Source of the DNA: JADCRZ01 sp037718865
GTDB lineage: Bacteria; Bacteroidota; Bacteroidia; Chitinophagales; Chitinophagaceae
Direction: 5' to 3'
DNA: 64,000 nucleotides
Assembly: GCA_037718865.1 (NCBI GenBank)
Contig: JBBJMP010000002.1
Span: forward strand, 62,001-126,000
In this document: one piece after another, positions 36,295 through 45,631 of the stretch
How the letters are laid out: each line of letters begins with the position of its first letter
How positions within the stretch are numbered: position 1 is the first letter of the stretch
Position numbers and translations under genes: made by a program
Notes under the pieces: model-generated
Told to the model about the DNA's origin: nothing
The model's input: only the letters and a program-made list of their open reading frames with translations
Database searches by the model: none

Positions 36295-37077
36295 ATGATT
36301 GGAAAATTTTCTATTGTCGTTTCATTACTGTACCTGTTTTTACTCGCTTCTTGTGTAAATACGAATAAGGCTGTTTATTTTGTAAATCAGCCGGATACTA
36401 CCGTTCAATCTTCAAATTTAGCTCCTCAGTCTGTTATTCAAAGTAACGACCTGTTAAGCATATCGGTCAGTAGTTTAAGTGCTCAGGCGAATACAGTGTT
36501 TAATTCGCCTAATATTTTAGGCACCTCTTCCGTAGCTTCTTCCGGCTCTATAACCCAATCAACTGGTTACCTGGTTGACGCGGAAGGATTTATAAAATTC
36601 CCATTTTTAGGTAAAATCAAAGCTTCGGGGGTCAGCGAGTCCCAGTTCGAAGATAATATAACACAAATCTTACTGAGCAAGAAATTAGTGCTTGAGCCGG
36701 TAGTAAATGTTCGCCGGCTTAATTTCAAAATAACAGTGCTTGGTGAAGTCGCTCACCCGACGGTCATAACGGTTCCCAATGGCAAGATATCACTATTAGA
36801 AGCTATTGGTTTGGCGGGAGACCTGACCATTTTTGCCCGACGGGACAATGTATTGCTGGTCAGGGAAGAAGGCGGGGGAAAGCTTACAAGGCGCATCAAC
36901 CTGAACTCTAATGAGTTGTTCAATTCACCTTATTATTATTTAAAGTCTAATGATGTGGTTTACATCCAGCCCAATAAAGCTAAAGTTGCCACGACAACGC
37001 GGACTCAACAACTTTTGCCGATTATTTTTAGTGGATTGTCTTTTGTCGCAATAGTAATCGATCGTTTAAACAGATAA
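36295..37077 (+). CDS. Polysaccharide export outer-membrane lipoprotein (Wza-like)
   Basis: The start is placed at ATG 36295, which gives a lipoprotein signal (FLLASC, Cys20) and a 260-residue protein; the frame is open further upstream from a TTG. The PES domain begins IQSNDLLSISV and includes GYLVDAEGFIKFPFLGKIKASG, and an SLBB domain carries ITVLGEVAHPTVITVPNGKISLLEAI (spread over about 145-172). The C-terminal 20 residues form a membrane segment, as in Bacteroidota Wza homologues. It forms the export channel with the BY-kinase encoded 9 bases later. Confidence 0.9.
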   Translation: MIGKFSIVVSLLYLFLLASCVNTNKAVYFVNQPDTTVQSSNLAPQSVIQSNDLLSISVSSLSAQANTVFNSPNILGTSSVASSGSITQSTGYLVDAEGFIKFPFLGKIKASGVSESQFEDNITQILLSKKLVLEPVVNVRRLNFKITVLGEVAHPTVITVPNGKISLLEAIGLAGDLTIFARRDNVLLVREEGGGKLTRRINLNSNELFNSPYYYLKSNDVVYIQPNKAKVATTTRTQQLLPIIFSGLSFVAIVIDRLNR

Positions 37078-37086
37078 TTATACCCA

Positions 37087-39414
37087 ATGCAACAGCTACC
37101 TTATAGAACTGACATGGAAACGAATGCCAACAACGAAGTACACGTAGGCCAATTGTGGTCCAAGTATTTTGCTTACTGGCCAATTTTTTTATTGCTGATT
37201 TTCCTGGCCCTGGGGGGTTCCTGGCTGTACCTGCGTTACACCGTATCCCTTTATGAAAGTACTGCCAGATTGTTGATTAAAGATGAAAAGAAGGGTACAG
37301 AAGATAATAAAGCAATGGAATCTTTAGACCCACTGAATGTAAAAAAGATCATTGAAAACGAAACTGAAGTCATTCAGTCAAGAACATTGATAAGCGATGT
37401 GGTTAAAAGCCTCTCTTTATACGCTCCGGTTTTTGAAGAAGGAAGGATCAGATCAAAATCCGCTTACGTATCTTCTCCGGTTAAAATCGAAGTAAATAAT
37501 CTGAACGCTTTGCGCGAGGTAAAAAAGGTAAATTTTATTTTTGATAAGCCAACCGGAAAGGTAATTATTGATGGAACAACCTACGCGTTAAATGCCTGGG
37601 TTGCCACACCATACGGTCATTTGCGCTTTGTACCTAATCCTCATTTCGACGGCTCGGGCAACGGGAAGCTTTACTTTTCATTGGTACAGCCAAAAAATAT
37701 TACACTGAATATACAAAAGAGTTTAACGGTAACTTCCGCCAGCAAGCTCTCTACCATTCTGAATTTAACGATAAAGGACGAAGTACCCGAGCGTGGCGAG
37801 GATATTCTCAATGAATTACTGAAAACGTACAGCAAGGCGATTATTTTTGACAAAAACACTCTTGCTAAAAATACGCTTTCTTTCGTAGAAGATCGACTCA
37901 GTCGTGTGGCTCATGACCTGGATTCTATAGAAGGTAAGCTGCAAAATTTCAGGGCTAACAGGGGTGTGTTTGACATAGGCACCCAGGGCAGGTTATTTTT
38001 AGAAAATGTAAGTTTTAATGATCAAAAGTTAAGCGAAATAAGTACCCAGTTAGCTGTACTGGACCAGGTAGAAGAATATGTTCGCATAAAAGGCGATAAT
38101 CAGGGTACAGTGCCTTCAACCGTAGGCCTGAGCGACCCTATTCTGCCTCAGCTCCTGACAAAATTATATGAATCCGAGTTGGAGTACGAGAGGCTTAGAA
38201 AAACAGAAGGGGAAGGTTCAATACCATTCATGGCCTTGAATAGCCAGATACAGCGTATTAAGCCAAGCATTCTGGAAAGCATCCAAAACCAAAGGAAAAG
38301 TCTTGAAGCAGGTAGAAAAAATCTTTCGGCCACCAATAATTCATATTCATCAGCGCTTCAAACCATTCCGCAGAAAGAAAGGGAACTTATCAATATCAAC
38401 AGGGAACAAAGCATCAAAAATGATATTTATACCTTTTTATTAAAAAAGAAAGAAGAAACGGCCTTATCCTATGCTTCAACCGTTGCCGACAGCAGGGTGG
38501 TAGATCAGGCAGAATCGTCTGTTAACCCGGTAAGTCCCAAACATAAAATGATCTATCTGGCGTCTATTATTGCAGCCTTACTGATCGGCATTGGATTGAT
38601 AACCGCAAATGAATCGCTAAACCAGAAAGTACTTTTCCGCCAGGAAATAGAAAGCCTTAGCGCTAACCCGGTGATTGGTGAAATTGCGTATGAAAGATCA
38701 AGCAATCCTATCGTTATCGGAGAAGGAAACAAAACCTTTATTGCTGAACAGTTCAGGAAGCTGCGGCTTGCGCTCAACTTTATAAAGATCAGCCCTAATA
38801 AAAAGAAGATCATGGTTACATCAACCATATCTGGAGAAGGGAAGAGCTTTGTTGCCGTCAACCTGGCGCTCACCCTGGCGCTCGGTGGTAAAAAGGTAGT
38901 TCTGATTGAACTTGATCTAAACAAACCTTCTCTGAGGAGCAGATTAAATATAAATGACAACACAGTTGGTGTAACCAGTTATTTACAGGGCGAATCCGAG
39001 GCAGCCGATATAATACAAAAAACTGAAGTAAATGAAAACCTGTTCTTCATTCCTGCAGGGCAATTGCCTACGAATCCATCGGAGTTGCTGATGAATGGAA
39101 AAGTGCAGGAACTATTCTCTTATCTGGATTCGAAATATGATTACATCGTCATTGATACTGCACCGGTGGGCCCGGTAACAGACGCATATATCCTGTCGCC
39201 TTACTGCGACATTACTTTATATGTCATCAGACACAACTATACGCCAAAAGTTTTCGTACAGAGGATTGACGCGAATAACAAGATCAGTCAGTTAAACAAT
39301 GTAGCCATTGTATTCAACGGAGTTCACCCTAAAGGATTCGGTAAATACAATTACGGTTACGGTTACGGTTATGGTTACGTGCATAACGAAAAGAGTTATA
39401 GTCAACAATCATAA
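37087..39414 (+). CDS. Polysaccharide co-polymerase/tyrosine autokinase (Wzc-like BY-kinase)
   Basis: The 775-residue inner-membrane protein has a Wzz domain flanked by membrane segments (about 27-48 and 490-510), with coiled-coil sequence between. The kinase domain shows Walker A SGEGKS (about 582), Walker A' LIELDLNKP (about 606) and Walker B YIVIDTAP (about 686). The C-terminus has seven tyrosines, four of them in a Tyr-Gly alternation encoded by GGTTAC/GGTTAT repeats (39355-39379). Cycles of Tyr phosphorylation control chain length and export. Met11 (37117) is an alternative start. Confidence 0.93.
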   Translation: MQQLPYRTDMETNANNEVHVGQLWSKYFAYWPIFLLLIFLALGGSWLYLRYTVSLYESTARLLIKDEKKGTEDNKAMESLDPLNVKKIIENETEVIQSRTLISDVVKSLSLYAPVFEEGRIRSKSAYVSSPVKIEVNNLNALREVKKVNFIFDKPTGKVIIDGTTYALNAWVATPYGHLRFVPNPHFDGSGNGKLYFSLVQPKNITLNIQKSLTVTSASKLSTILNLTIKDEVPERGEDILNELLKTYSKAIIFDKNTLAKNTLSFVEDRLSRVAHDLDSIEGKLQNFRANRGVFDIGTQGRLFLENVSFNDQKLSEISTQLAVLDQVEEYVRIKGDNQGTVPSTVGLSDPILPQLLTKLYESELEYERLRKTEGEGSIPFMALNSQIQRIKPSILESIQNQRKSLEAGRKNLSATNNSYSSALQTIPQKERELININREQSIKNDIYTFLLKKKEETALSYASTVADSRVVDQAESSVNPVSPKHKMIYLASIIAALLIGIGLITANESLNQKVLFRQEIESLSANPVIGEIAYERSSNPIVIGEGNKTFIAEQFRKLRLALNFIKISPNKKKIMVTSTISGEGKSFVAVNLALTLALGGKKVVLIELDLNKPSLRSRLNINDNTVGVTSYLQGESEAADIIQKTEVNENLFFIPAGQLPTNPSELLMNGKVQELFSYLDSKYDYIVIDTAPVGPVTDAYILSPYCDITLYVIRHNYTPKVFVQRIDANNKISQLNNVAIVFNGVHPKGFGKYNYGYGYGYGYVHNEKSYSQQS

Positions 39415-39550
39415 TACGTTGTTCGGGCATCTTGTCTTATTCTATAAACGAGGCTTTTCAGAGATCCTGGCTGAATGTAGGAATTGCATTGAAAACCTGA
39501 TCCATCAGAAAAAATTGCCATACTTGCCAGTACAGTAACTGTAACTGAGT

Positions 39551-39576
39551 TGGGCGGAGCCCATCCTGAATTTTTT
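39551..39576 (+). terminator. Weak terminator/attenuator before the UpxY-like gene
   Basis: TGGGC-GGA-GCCCA (39551-39563) is followed after 7 bases by six T (39571-39576). It lies between the BY-kinase and the NusG-like gene and could reduce readthrough into the rest of the locus. Confidence 0.4.
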
Positions 39577-39592
39577 ATTAATATTCTTTGAC

Positions 39593-40105
39593 ATGAATTC
39601 AAAACACTGGTATGCAATCTATACGCGCCCAAGATGGGAGAAAAAGATTGTTGAGGCTTTGACAAGAAAAAAAATTGAAAACTATTGCCCTTTAAATAGA
39701 GCGGTACGCCAATGGGCCGACAGAAAGAAAGTAGTTTACAATCCTTTATTTACTTCGTACGTCTTTGTTCGTGTTTCGGAATTGGAGCATTTAGCTATAA
39801 AGCAAACTTATGGAGTATTAAGTTTTGTTCATTGGCTTGGAAAGCCTGCGGTTATTAAAGACGAAGAAATTGACACCATAAAACGATTCTTACTGGAATA
39901 CCATCATATAAAACTGGAGAAGGTGCGGGTTAACGTCCATGATAAAGTTAAAATAACAAGTGGGCCGTTAATGATGAAAGAAGGTGAGGTACTGGAAGTA
40001 AGGAACAGGTCCGTTAAGGTTTTTCTTCCATCCCTGGGTTATGCCATGATTGCCGAGGTTGAAAAAACAAGTGTTCAGGTGTTACATGCATTTTCACCTC
40101 AATAA
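39593..40105 (+). CDS. UpxY/RfaH-like NusG paralogue (transcription antiterminator)
   Basis: The 170-residue protein has a NusG N-terminal domain (HWYAIYTRPRWEKKIVEAL, YCPLNRAVRQW, PLFTSYVFVRV) and a C-terminal KOW-like domain (KVKITSGPLMMKEGEVLEV). It matches Bacteroides UpxY proteins, which bind RNA polymerase at the leader of their own capsule locus and prevent early termination. Here it is the third gene, not the first, and the hairpins at 39551 and 40238 lie on each side of it. It would promote transcription of the ten glycan genes downstream. Confidence 0.9.
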   Translation: MNSKHWYAIYTRPRWEKKIVEALTRKKIENYCPLNRAVRQWADRKKVVYNPLFTSYVFVRVSELEHLAIKQTYGVLSFVHWLGKPAVIKDEEIDTIKRFLLEYHHIKLEKVRVNVHDKVKITSGPLMMKEGEVLEVRNRSVKVFLPSLGYAMIAEVEKTSVQVLHAFSPQ

Positions 40106-40237
40106 ACACATTCGCTCTACAACCTTTTGGAATACTTTCCTGCAATGGGAAAGAATGACGATAGGCAAACTCAAATTAATACTCATAGCTAGCAACTTAC
40201 ATCATTGGCATTCCGCTTGAATATATACCTCCATAAT

Positions 40238-40285
40238 AACAGCGGTTGGTTCTTTAGTCATTTCCTTAAAGCGGAAACCGCTGTT
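40238..40285 (+). promoter_or_regulatory. Long leader hairpin before the glycosyltransferase genes
   Basis: AACAGCGGTT (40238-40247) pairs perfectly with AACCGCTGTT (40276-40285). An inner stem CTTTA (40252-40256)/TAAAG (40267-40271) extends it. No T-run follows. It sits in the 287-base gap behind the UpxY-like gene, a place where an antitermination or pause signal would act. Confidence 0.45.
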
Positions 40286-40392
40286 GATACTGAAACGCAG
40301 AATCAGGTAACATAGTACAAGTTAAATCGAGGGGTGAAGCCTGCCAGTTAAAAAGCAAATTTTCAGTTCAATATAAAAAATCAAATCGGCAT

Positions 40393-41184
40393 ATGGCTAA
40401 ATTAGTTATCATGCTTCGTGTAAAAGATGGCGCTCAGTTTGTGCACGATTGGCTTAACTGTTTTGAAAAATTAGTTGATGAAATTGTGGTGGTGGACAAC
40501 GGTTCTACCGACGGTACTTATGAGATCCTGAAAGCACATCCGAAGGTAGTTGACGCCATGCAGACAGAGGGATATAATGAAGGCCGCGATAAGAACATGG
40601 TGTACGCCATGGCCCGTAAAAGAAATCCCGACTGGTGTTTATGGCTGGATATTGACGAAATATTTGAACCTGGAATCACAAGAGATGACCTGAACAGGCT
40701 AATGAAACGAAAATACGTAAATGAATACCGCTTCAGGCGATTTCATTTCATCGACAAGGACCATTTTGCCGGCTCCGGAACGTATTTTTATTACACCTGT
40801 ATTCATGACCGTGTCTTGTGGCGCGAGTCGGCCGATGGATATTTTGAAGACTTTATTTTAGACTCCCCCAATGTAAAAGGGATCAAGGGCGTTAAAATCA
40901 ATACAAATTACAGGTTGAAGCACCTGGGCTACATCAGTAAAGATCTCGTAGATAAGAAAACAGTTATCTATCGAGCCGTAATAAACCCTGAGAAAGAAGC
41001 AGATTTACAAAAGATGTATTTGCATAACGAGCGTAAGATCAAATGGCGTGATAACAGGAACAGTGTACAAGTTATATCGTTAAACATCATACTATCCTCG
41101 ATTCAATTCCTAAGTTTACTTCCCAGGGGATTTAATAAAGCCCTCACAATGGTCACCAGAAAAATTGCTGTTTCAACCAGTTAA
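40393..41184 (+). CDS. GT2-type glycosyltransferase
   Basis: The 263-residue protein has the GT-A fold start VVDNGSTDGTYEIL (about 33-46) and an acidic motif LWLDIDEIF (about 77-85) in place of DxD. The C-terminal part is basic and rich in aromatic residues. It is the first glycan-assembly gene after the UpxY-like gene. It would transfer one sugar of the repeat unit at the inner membrane face; donor and acceptor unknown. Confidence 0.82.
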   Translation: MAKLVIMLRVKDGAQFVHDWLNCFEKLVDEIVVVDNGSTDGTYEILKAHPKVVDAMQTEGYNEGRDKNMVYAMARKRNPDWCLWLDIDEIFEPGITRDDLNRLMKRKYVNEYRFRRFHFIDKDHFAGSGTYFYYTCIHDRVLWRESADGYFEDFILDSPNVKGIKGVKINTNYRLKHLGYISKDLVDKKTVIYRAVINPEKEADLQKMYLHNERKIKWRDNRNSVQVISLNIILSSIQFLSLLPRGFNKALTMVTRKIAVSTS

Positions 41185-41208
41185 GGAATATAACATAAAA
41201 AAGTACGG

Positions 41209-42516
41209 ATGAAAACAGTAGTGCTCAAATTATTTAATTACAAGTTTCACCTTAAAGAATTCCTGGTGTTGTTTTTCTGCTATTTTCTGGTAGAGCACAT
41301 CTTTTCATGGATTTTTATCCAGAAATCAGTAGTTACGCTGATCTACGTAAAACTGTTAAGCTTATTTATATACGCTTTTGTTTTGCTTCGCTTTAAAAGT
41401 TTTAAACCGGCCGAAAGGATATACATTGGCTTATTTAGTTTGCTGATACTCAAATTGATTTACGAATCCCTTCTTGAATGGGGTAGTATATTTCAATACT
41501 TTGAATTGTATGCCGTTCTTTTTCCGGTAATATTCACCATATTCATAAAGTCGCTACTCAGAAAGCTAAATATAGATTTGCTGGAGTTTATTGCCAAGTT
41601 CTACCTGGTTATTTATGTAGTTTTTATGCTTGTATTCGGAAGAAACTTTTCGTTAGGATTGAATTATATAGAAATGGATGACTACGGCCCTTATTCGGGT
41701 GACAGCAGGATCATTCATGCGCAATCCATATTCATGATGGTCGTTCCGTTTCTATGGTATCTGCATAAATACGTCGTTACCCGCAAGACGCAATTTCTTT
41801 GGTGGTTCTTATTTTGCGCTGTTATAATCCTGCTCCACCAGCACCGTTCGGTTTGGAGCAGCACAATGGTCGCCACTTTTTTCTACATTGTGGCCACCAT
41901 CAGAAATAACCGGAATGCCATTTCCGGATTCGTAAGGTTCACCCTAATAACGTTCGCCGTATTGATTATTTCTTTTGTTATTATTTCCAATACCCAGCCT
42001 CTCCTGCTTGATCATTTCGCGGATCGGTTCAGCGAGATCCTGAATCCCGGTCAGGAAGAATCCACCTCCAATTTCCGATTTGAACAATCCTCCACTTACT
42101 TTAAATACATTGAGCAACGTCCGATCTTCGGCTGGACGTTTGAAGGATTTGAATTGGAAAATCCAATGGTAGACTGGTGGCCCGAGAAAACAGGGCAACA
42201 CTTTCACGAAGGTTATATCGAGATGCTTTTTTATCATGGTATAGCAGGCCTGTTATTAAAATACTCCTTCCTGGCATTTCTTTTAATAAAGTTGTTTAGT
42301 AAAAAGCTTTCCCAGCAATCGATTATTCTGGCAAGCTTTTGCGTTAGCGGACTGGTGTTTTCTCTGAGCTATGTACTGCCGCTTATGTTTTGGGGACATG
42401 TAGGTATGTGTTTATGCTACCTGGAGTGGGATAAAGCATACAATCTGCAAACCAAACAGGCACAACCCCAAAAACCGGAAAATACATCACTTTCCGGCCT
42501 GCTTGCAAGACAATAA
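41209..42516 (+). CDS. O-antigen ligase/Wzy polymerase-like membrane protein
   Basis: The 435-residue protein has about 11-12 membrane segments and a large loop between the last ones (about 260-335). The loop contains RPIFGWTFEGFELENP and the conserved His-rich QHFHEGYIEMLFYHG, as in Wzy_C/O-antigen ligase proteins. It probably polymerises lipid-linked repeat units in the periplasm. It starts 24 bases after the GT2 gene. Confidence 0.82.
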   Translation: MKTVVLKLFNYKFHLKEFLVLFFCYFLVEHIFSWIFIQKSVVTLIYVKLLSLFIYAFVLLRFKSFKPAERIYIGLFSLLILKLIYESLLEWGSIFQYFELYAVLFPVIFTIFIKSLLRKLNIDLLEFIAKFYLVIYVVFMLVFGRNFSLGLNYIEMDDYGPYSGDSRIIHAQSIFMMVVPFLWYLHKYVVTRKTQFLWWFLFCAVIILLHQHRSVWSSTMVATFFYIVATIRNNRNAISGFVRFTLITFAVLIISFVIISNTQPLLLDHFADRFSEILNPGQEESTSNFRFEQSSTYFKYIEQRPIFGWTFEGFELENPMVDWWPEKTGQHFHEGYIEMLFYHGIAGLLLKYSFLAFLLIKLFSKKLSQQSIILASFCVSGLVFSLSYVLPLMFWGHVGMCLCYLEWDKAYNLQTKQAQPQKPENTSLSGLLARQ

Positions 42517-42574
42517 CCGATGGTGAAAAATTTTATTGATCCGAAACACTAAATCAACCTGTAATACTCGTTTT

Positions 42575-43639
42575 ATGAACTATATCTGTACCTGGCTATG
42601 TGTTGATGAAGTAGGCGAAGAAAGCCTGTTCCCGCAAACCGGAAAGTTATCTTCGTCACAAAGCCATCAAAATATCTACTGGCGTTGTTTGCTCGTTTTT
42701 TTTATCACCAGCAAACGTTTCAATAAAGAAGAAAAGCATGTTTTGTTTACAAACGTAAAGCAATTGCCGGTTGTGGATGGTAAAAAAATCAGTAACCTGC
42801 TGCAAGAACTTGACGTACAGGTAGTACACACCGACTTCAAATACAAAACGCCGAAAGGGTACTACGGCAAGTTCCAGAATCAATTTTATGAATTTTCCAT
42901 ATTGGAGTATATAACGCAGCACAACACCAACCTTACGGACAGCTACCTGATACTTGACTCGGATTGTATTTTTATTAAACCCGTCGATAATTTGTTTCAG
43001 GCAGCAGCTCCCACCGGCATGATCTCTTTTGAAGATGATGTGAAGCCCGATTATGTAATCAATGGCTTAAGCAGAAATGATCTGAAGACTATCTATGAAG
43101 AATTATTAGAAAAAAAACTAACCGAGATCCCTTCATATCATTTGGGTGAGTTTCTATTGTGCAGCGTAGCAAACATCAACAAGATCTATGACGACTTCAC
43201 TGTGTTATGGCCAAAGTTAAAAGAGCGTCACCAGGAGGGTAAAATGAAGTTTAACGAGGAGGCACACACCCTAAGCTACCTGTATTTTAAAAACGGGTTC
43301 CGGGCCAGCCGAAATACTACATTTATGAAAAGGATCTGGACAAATCCCCTTTTTTACCGCAACGTCAGTGCATCGGATGTGGACCTTTGCATCTGGCATT
43401 TACCGGCAGAAAAAACGTTCGGTATATATCGTCTTTACGAGTATTTTTTTTATAAGGTCCCTAATTACGGGTTTGAAATCAGTAATGAAAAATTTATAGC
43501 GCTTATACAAAAAACACTCAGTATACCTTACCTGCCTGTAACAATGAAAATAGAGTATTATACATTGAGCTACTACCGTGCATTGAAAAAAAGGATTCAT
43601 AAGAAAATGCCGCTGGTCGCCCGGTTTTTATCCCTGTAA
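42575..43639 (+). CDS. Putative GT-A-fold glycosyltransferase, unclassified
   Basis: The start is placed at ATG 42575 (MNYICTWLCVDEV); the frame is open from a TTG at 42536. The protein has about 354 residues. SYLILDSDCIFIKPVD (about 128-143) is a typical DxD-type metal/nucleotide-sugar motif with secondary-structure context, and LGEFLLCS and NEEAHTLSYLYF fit the acceptor side. I cannot place it in a numbered GT family. Its position in the EPS operon supports a transferase role. Confidence 0.65.
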   Translation: MNYICTWLCVDEVGEESLFPQTGKLSSSQSHQNIYWRCLLVFFITSKRFNKEEKHVLFTNVKQLPVVDGKKISNLLQELDVQVVHTDFKYKTPKGYYGKFQNQFYEFSILEYITQHNTNLTDSYLILDSDCIFIKPVDNLFQAAAPTGMISFEDDVKPDYVINGLSRNDLKTIYEELLEKKLTEIPSYHLGEFLLCSVANINKIYDDFTVLWPKLKERHQEGKMKFNEEAHTLSYLYFKNGFRASRNTTFMKRIWTNPLFYRNVSASDVDLCIWHLPAEKTFGIYRLYEYFFYKVPNYGFEISNEKFIALIQKTLSIPYLPVTMKIEYYTLSYYRALKKRIHKKMPLVARFLSL

Positions 43640-43659
43640 AAAGTCAGCTATCAATAGTT

Positions 43660-44514
43660 ATGAAAATTGCTGTACTTCTTACTACGTTTAACCGTAAGCA
43701 TAAAACGGTAGCCTGCCTGGAGAGCGTTAAAAGACAACTACTTCCGCATAATGCGGTGATGGAAGTGTTTCTTACCGATGATGCTTCTTCCGACGGCACG
43801 GTGGATGCGGTCAAATATATTTTCCCCGATGCGCATATTTTTCACGGAAACGGATCGCTGTTCTGGGCCGGCGGCATGCGTCATTCCTGGAAGCAGGCGT
43901 TGGCATACCATCCCGATTACTATCTATTGCTGAACGATGATACTGTGCTGACCTCTACAGCTGTTGCGGATTTATTAAAATACAATTGGAAGGAAAATGA
44001 TAAAACGTCAAAACCTGCCATTTGCATTGGCAGTACAGTGGATGACCATACCGGAAAAATCTCCTATGGCGGAAGAAGGCTGAGCTCGAAACTCAGTTGG
44101 AACAGCGGTTATTTGGTTCATAGCGAAACGGAATACATGTCTTGTGACGTAGCCAATGCCAACATCATGTTAGTGCCACGGCAGATTACGGAAGAAATAG
44201 GCACATTGTCACCCGCATATACGCACGGCCTGGCGGATTACGACTACAGCCTTAAGGCAAAAAAAGCAGGCTTTGACCTGCTCGTGGTTCCTGGTTTTTT
44301 GGGAAGCTGTGTAGATGACCATGGTAATAACTGGAAGTCGACAAATGTAACACTTACAGAAAGGATTAAATACCTGAAGAGCCCTAAAGGACTAGCATAC
44401 AAAGAATATTTAAAATTTATAAAAGATCATTTTCCCTTATCCTATCCCTCCGCGTTTTGCAAACTGTGGATAAAAACCTTATTTCCTGTTATATGGGATA
44501 GATTTAAAAAGTGA
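43660..44514 (+). CDS. GT2 glycosyltransferase (rhamnosyltransferase-like)
   Basis: The 284-residue protein begins IAVLLTTFNRKHKTVACLES, with the acidic motifs LTDDASSDGT (about 38-47) and LLLNDDTVL (about 88-96). GNGSLFWAGGMRHSW resembles bacterial rhamnosyl/galactofuranosyl transferases of GT2. It lies 20 bases behind the previous gene. Donor unknown. Confidence 0.87.
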   Translation: MKIAVLLTTFNRKHKTVACLESVKRQLLPHNAVMEVFLTDDASSDGTVDAVKYIFPDAHIFHGNGSLFWAGGMRHSWKQALAYHPDYYLLLNDDTVLTSTAVADLLKYNWKENDKTSKPAICIGSTVDDHTGKISYGGRRLSSKLSWNSGYLVHSETEYMSCDVANANIMLVPRQITEEIGTLSPAYTHGLADYDYSLKAKKAGFDLLVVPGFLGSCVDDHGNNWKSTNVTLTERIKYLKSPKGLAYKEYLKFIKDHFPLSYPSAFCKLWIKTLFPVIWDRFKK

Positions 44515-44706
44515 GCGGCTGGTTAAAACCAGTGTCCCTGATTGACCGTATATCTCAGCATCTGCAGGCAGGACTGCTAAACCAGACCTGATTGCATTGA
44601 TGCAATGCTTTCAAACCTTTCATTCCTATGGCAGCCCTGCAATGTTGTAAGCATGGCACTCAGAAAATCATCCTGAATCTTCTTTTAACGCATAAAATTG
44701 ATCACC

Positions 44707-45615
44707 ATGATGGAAGAAACGATCATAGCCGTATTCTGTTACAAGAGAGCCGCTAAATTAAAAACATCCATGGAAGCTTTATTGAAAAATCCTGGTTGTT
44801 CTTCAATGGATATCATTTTCTTTTGTGACGGTCATAAAGGTGAGCACGACAAACAAGGTGTAGCTGAAACAAGAGCCTACATAAATTCTCTTACCGGTTT
44901 CAAAAAAGTGCACAAACATTTCAGGGAGCGCAATGTAAGTACCGGGCCCAATTTTCATGCAGGCATAAACTACTTATGCAATAACTACGAACAATTTATA
45001 GTCATAGAAGACGATCTGGTGGTTACTCCCAATTACATTCCCTACATGCTGCAGGCTTTGGCTTTTTATAAGGAGCAGAAATCGGTTTTTTGTATCACCG
45101 GGTATTGCTTTCCGCTTAAGTTAAATGACTATCCTTACGATACGATCATTTCTAACCGCTTTTGTTCTTACGGATGGGCCAGTTGGTCTGACCGGATAAA
45201 AAATGTGATCTGGGATAAAAAAGAACTGAGCCATTTAATGAAAACCTCACCCCGGTTCAAAAGCCGTTTGAACAGGGAAGGCCTGGACTTGTACAGGATG
45301 CTGGTGAAACAAATTACCGGCAAAATCTCTACCTGGGATATACAGATGCAGGTACATGTGGCTGAAAACAAGCTGGAAGTGGTATACCCGATTATATCAA
45401 AAGGAAAAAATATCGGATTTGATCATGAGTCAACCAATACATTCGGCATAGATTATTTGAAAACACCGCAGGATAGTGGCGAAAAGAAGGACTTTCACTT
45501 TTGCGATGTGCATATCATTGAGCCCTCATTACAGCGACAATTAAGAAAGCCTTACGGGTTGACAGCATTGGCAACAAGAAAAATAATTAATACGGTTATA
45601 AAACTTACTTCTTAG
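44707..45615 (+). CDS. GNT-I-like (GT13-related) or GT2 glycosyltransferase
   Basis: The start is placed at ATG 44707 (or the adjacent ATG 44710) instead of the open TTG at 44698, giving about 302 residues. IIAVFCYKRAAKLKTSMEAL, the VIEDDLVVTPNY motif (about 98-109) and CSYGWASW are typical of the GNT-I-like/sugar-transferase group found in bacterial capsule loci. The 192-base gap before it holds small hairpins, for example GCATTG/CAATGC near 44592-44606. Acceptor and donor unknown. Confidence 0.8.
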   Translation: MMEETIIAVFCYKRAAKLKTSMEALLKNPGCSSMDIIFFCDGHKGEHDKQGVAETRAYINSLTGFKKVHKHFRERNVSTGPNFHAGINYLCNNYEQFIVIEDDLVVTPNYIPYMLQALAFYKEQKSVFCITGYCFPLKLNDYPYDTIISNRFCSYGWASWSDRIKNVIWDKKELSHLMKTSPRFKSRLNREGLDLYRMLVKQITGKISTWDIQMQVHVAENKLEVVYPIISKGKNIGFDHESTNTFGIDYLKTPQDSGEKKDFHFCDVHIIEPSLQRQLRKPYGLTALATRKIINTVIKLTS

Positions 45616-45631
45616 CTTCTTTACCTTACCC

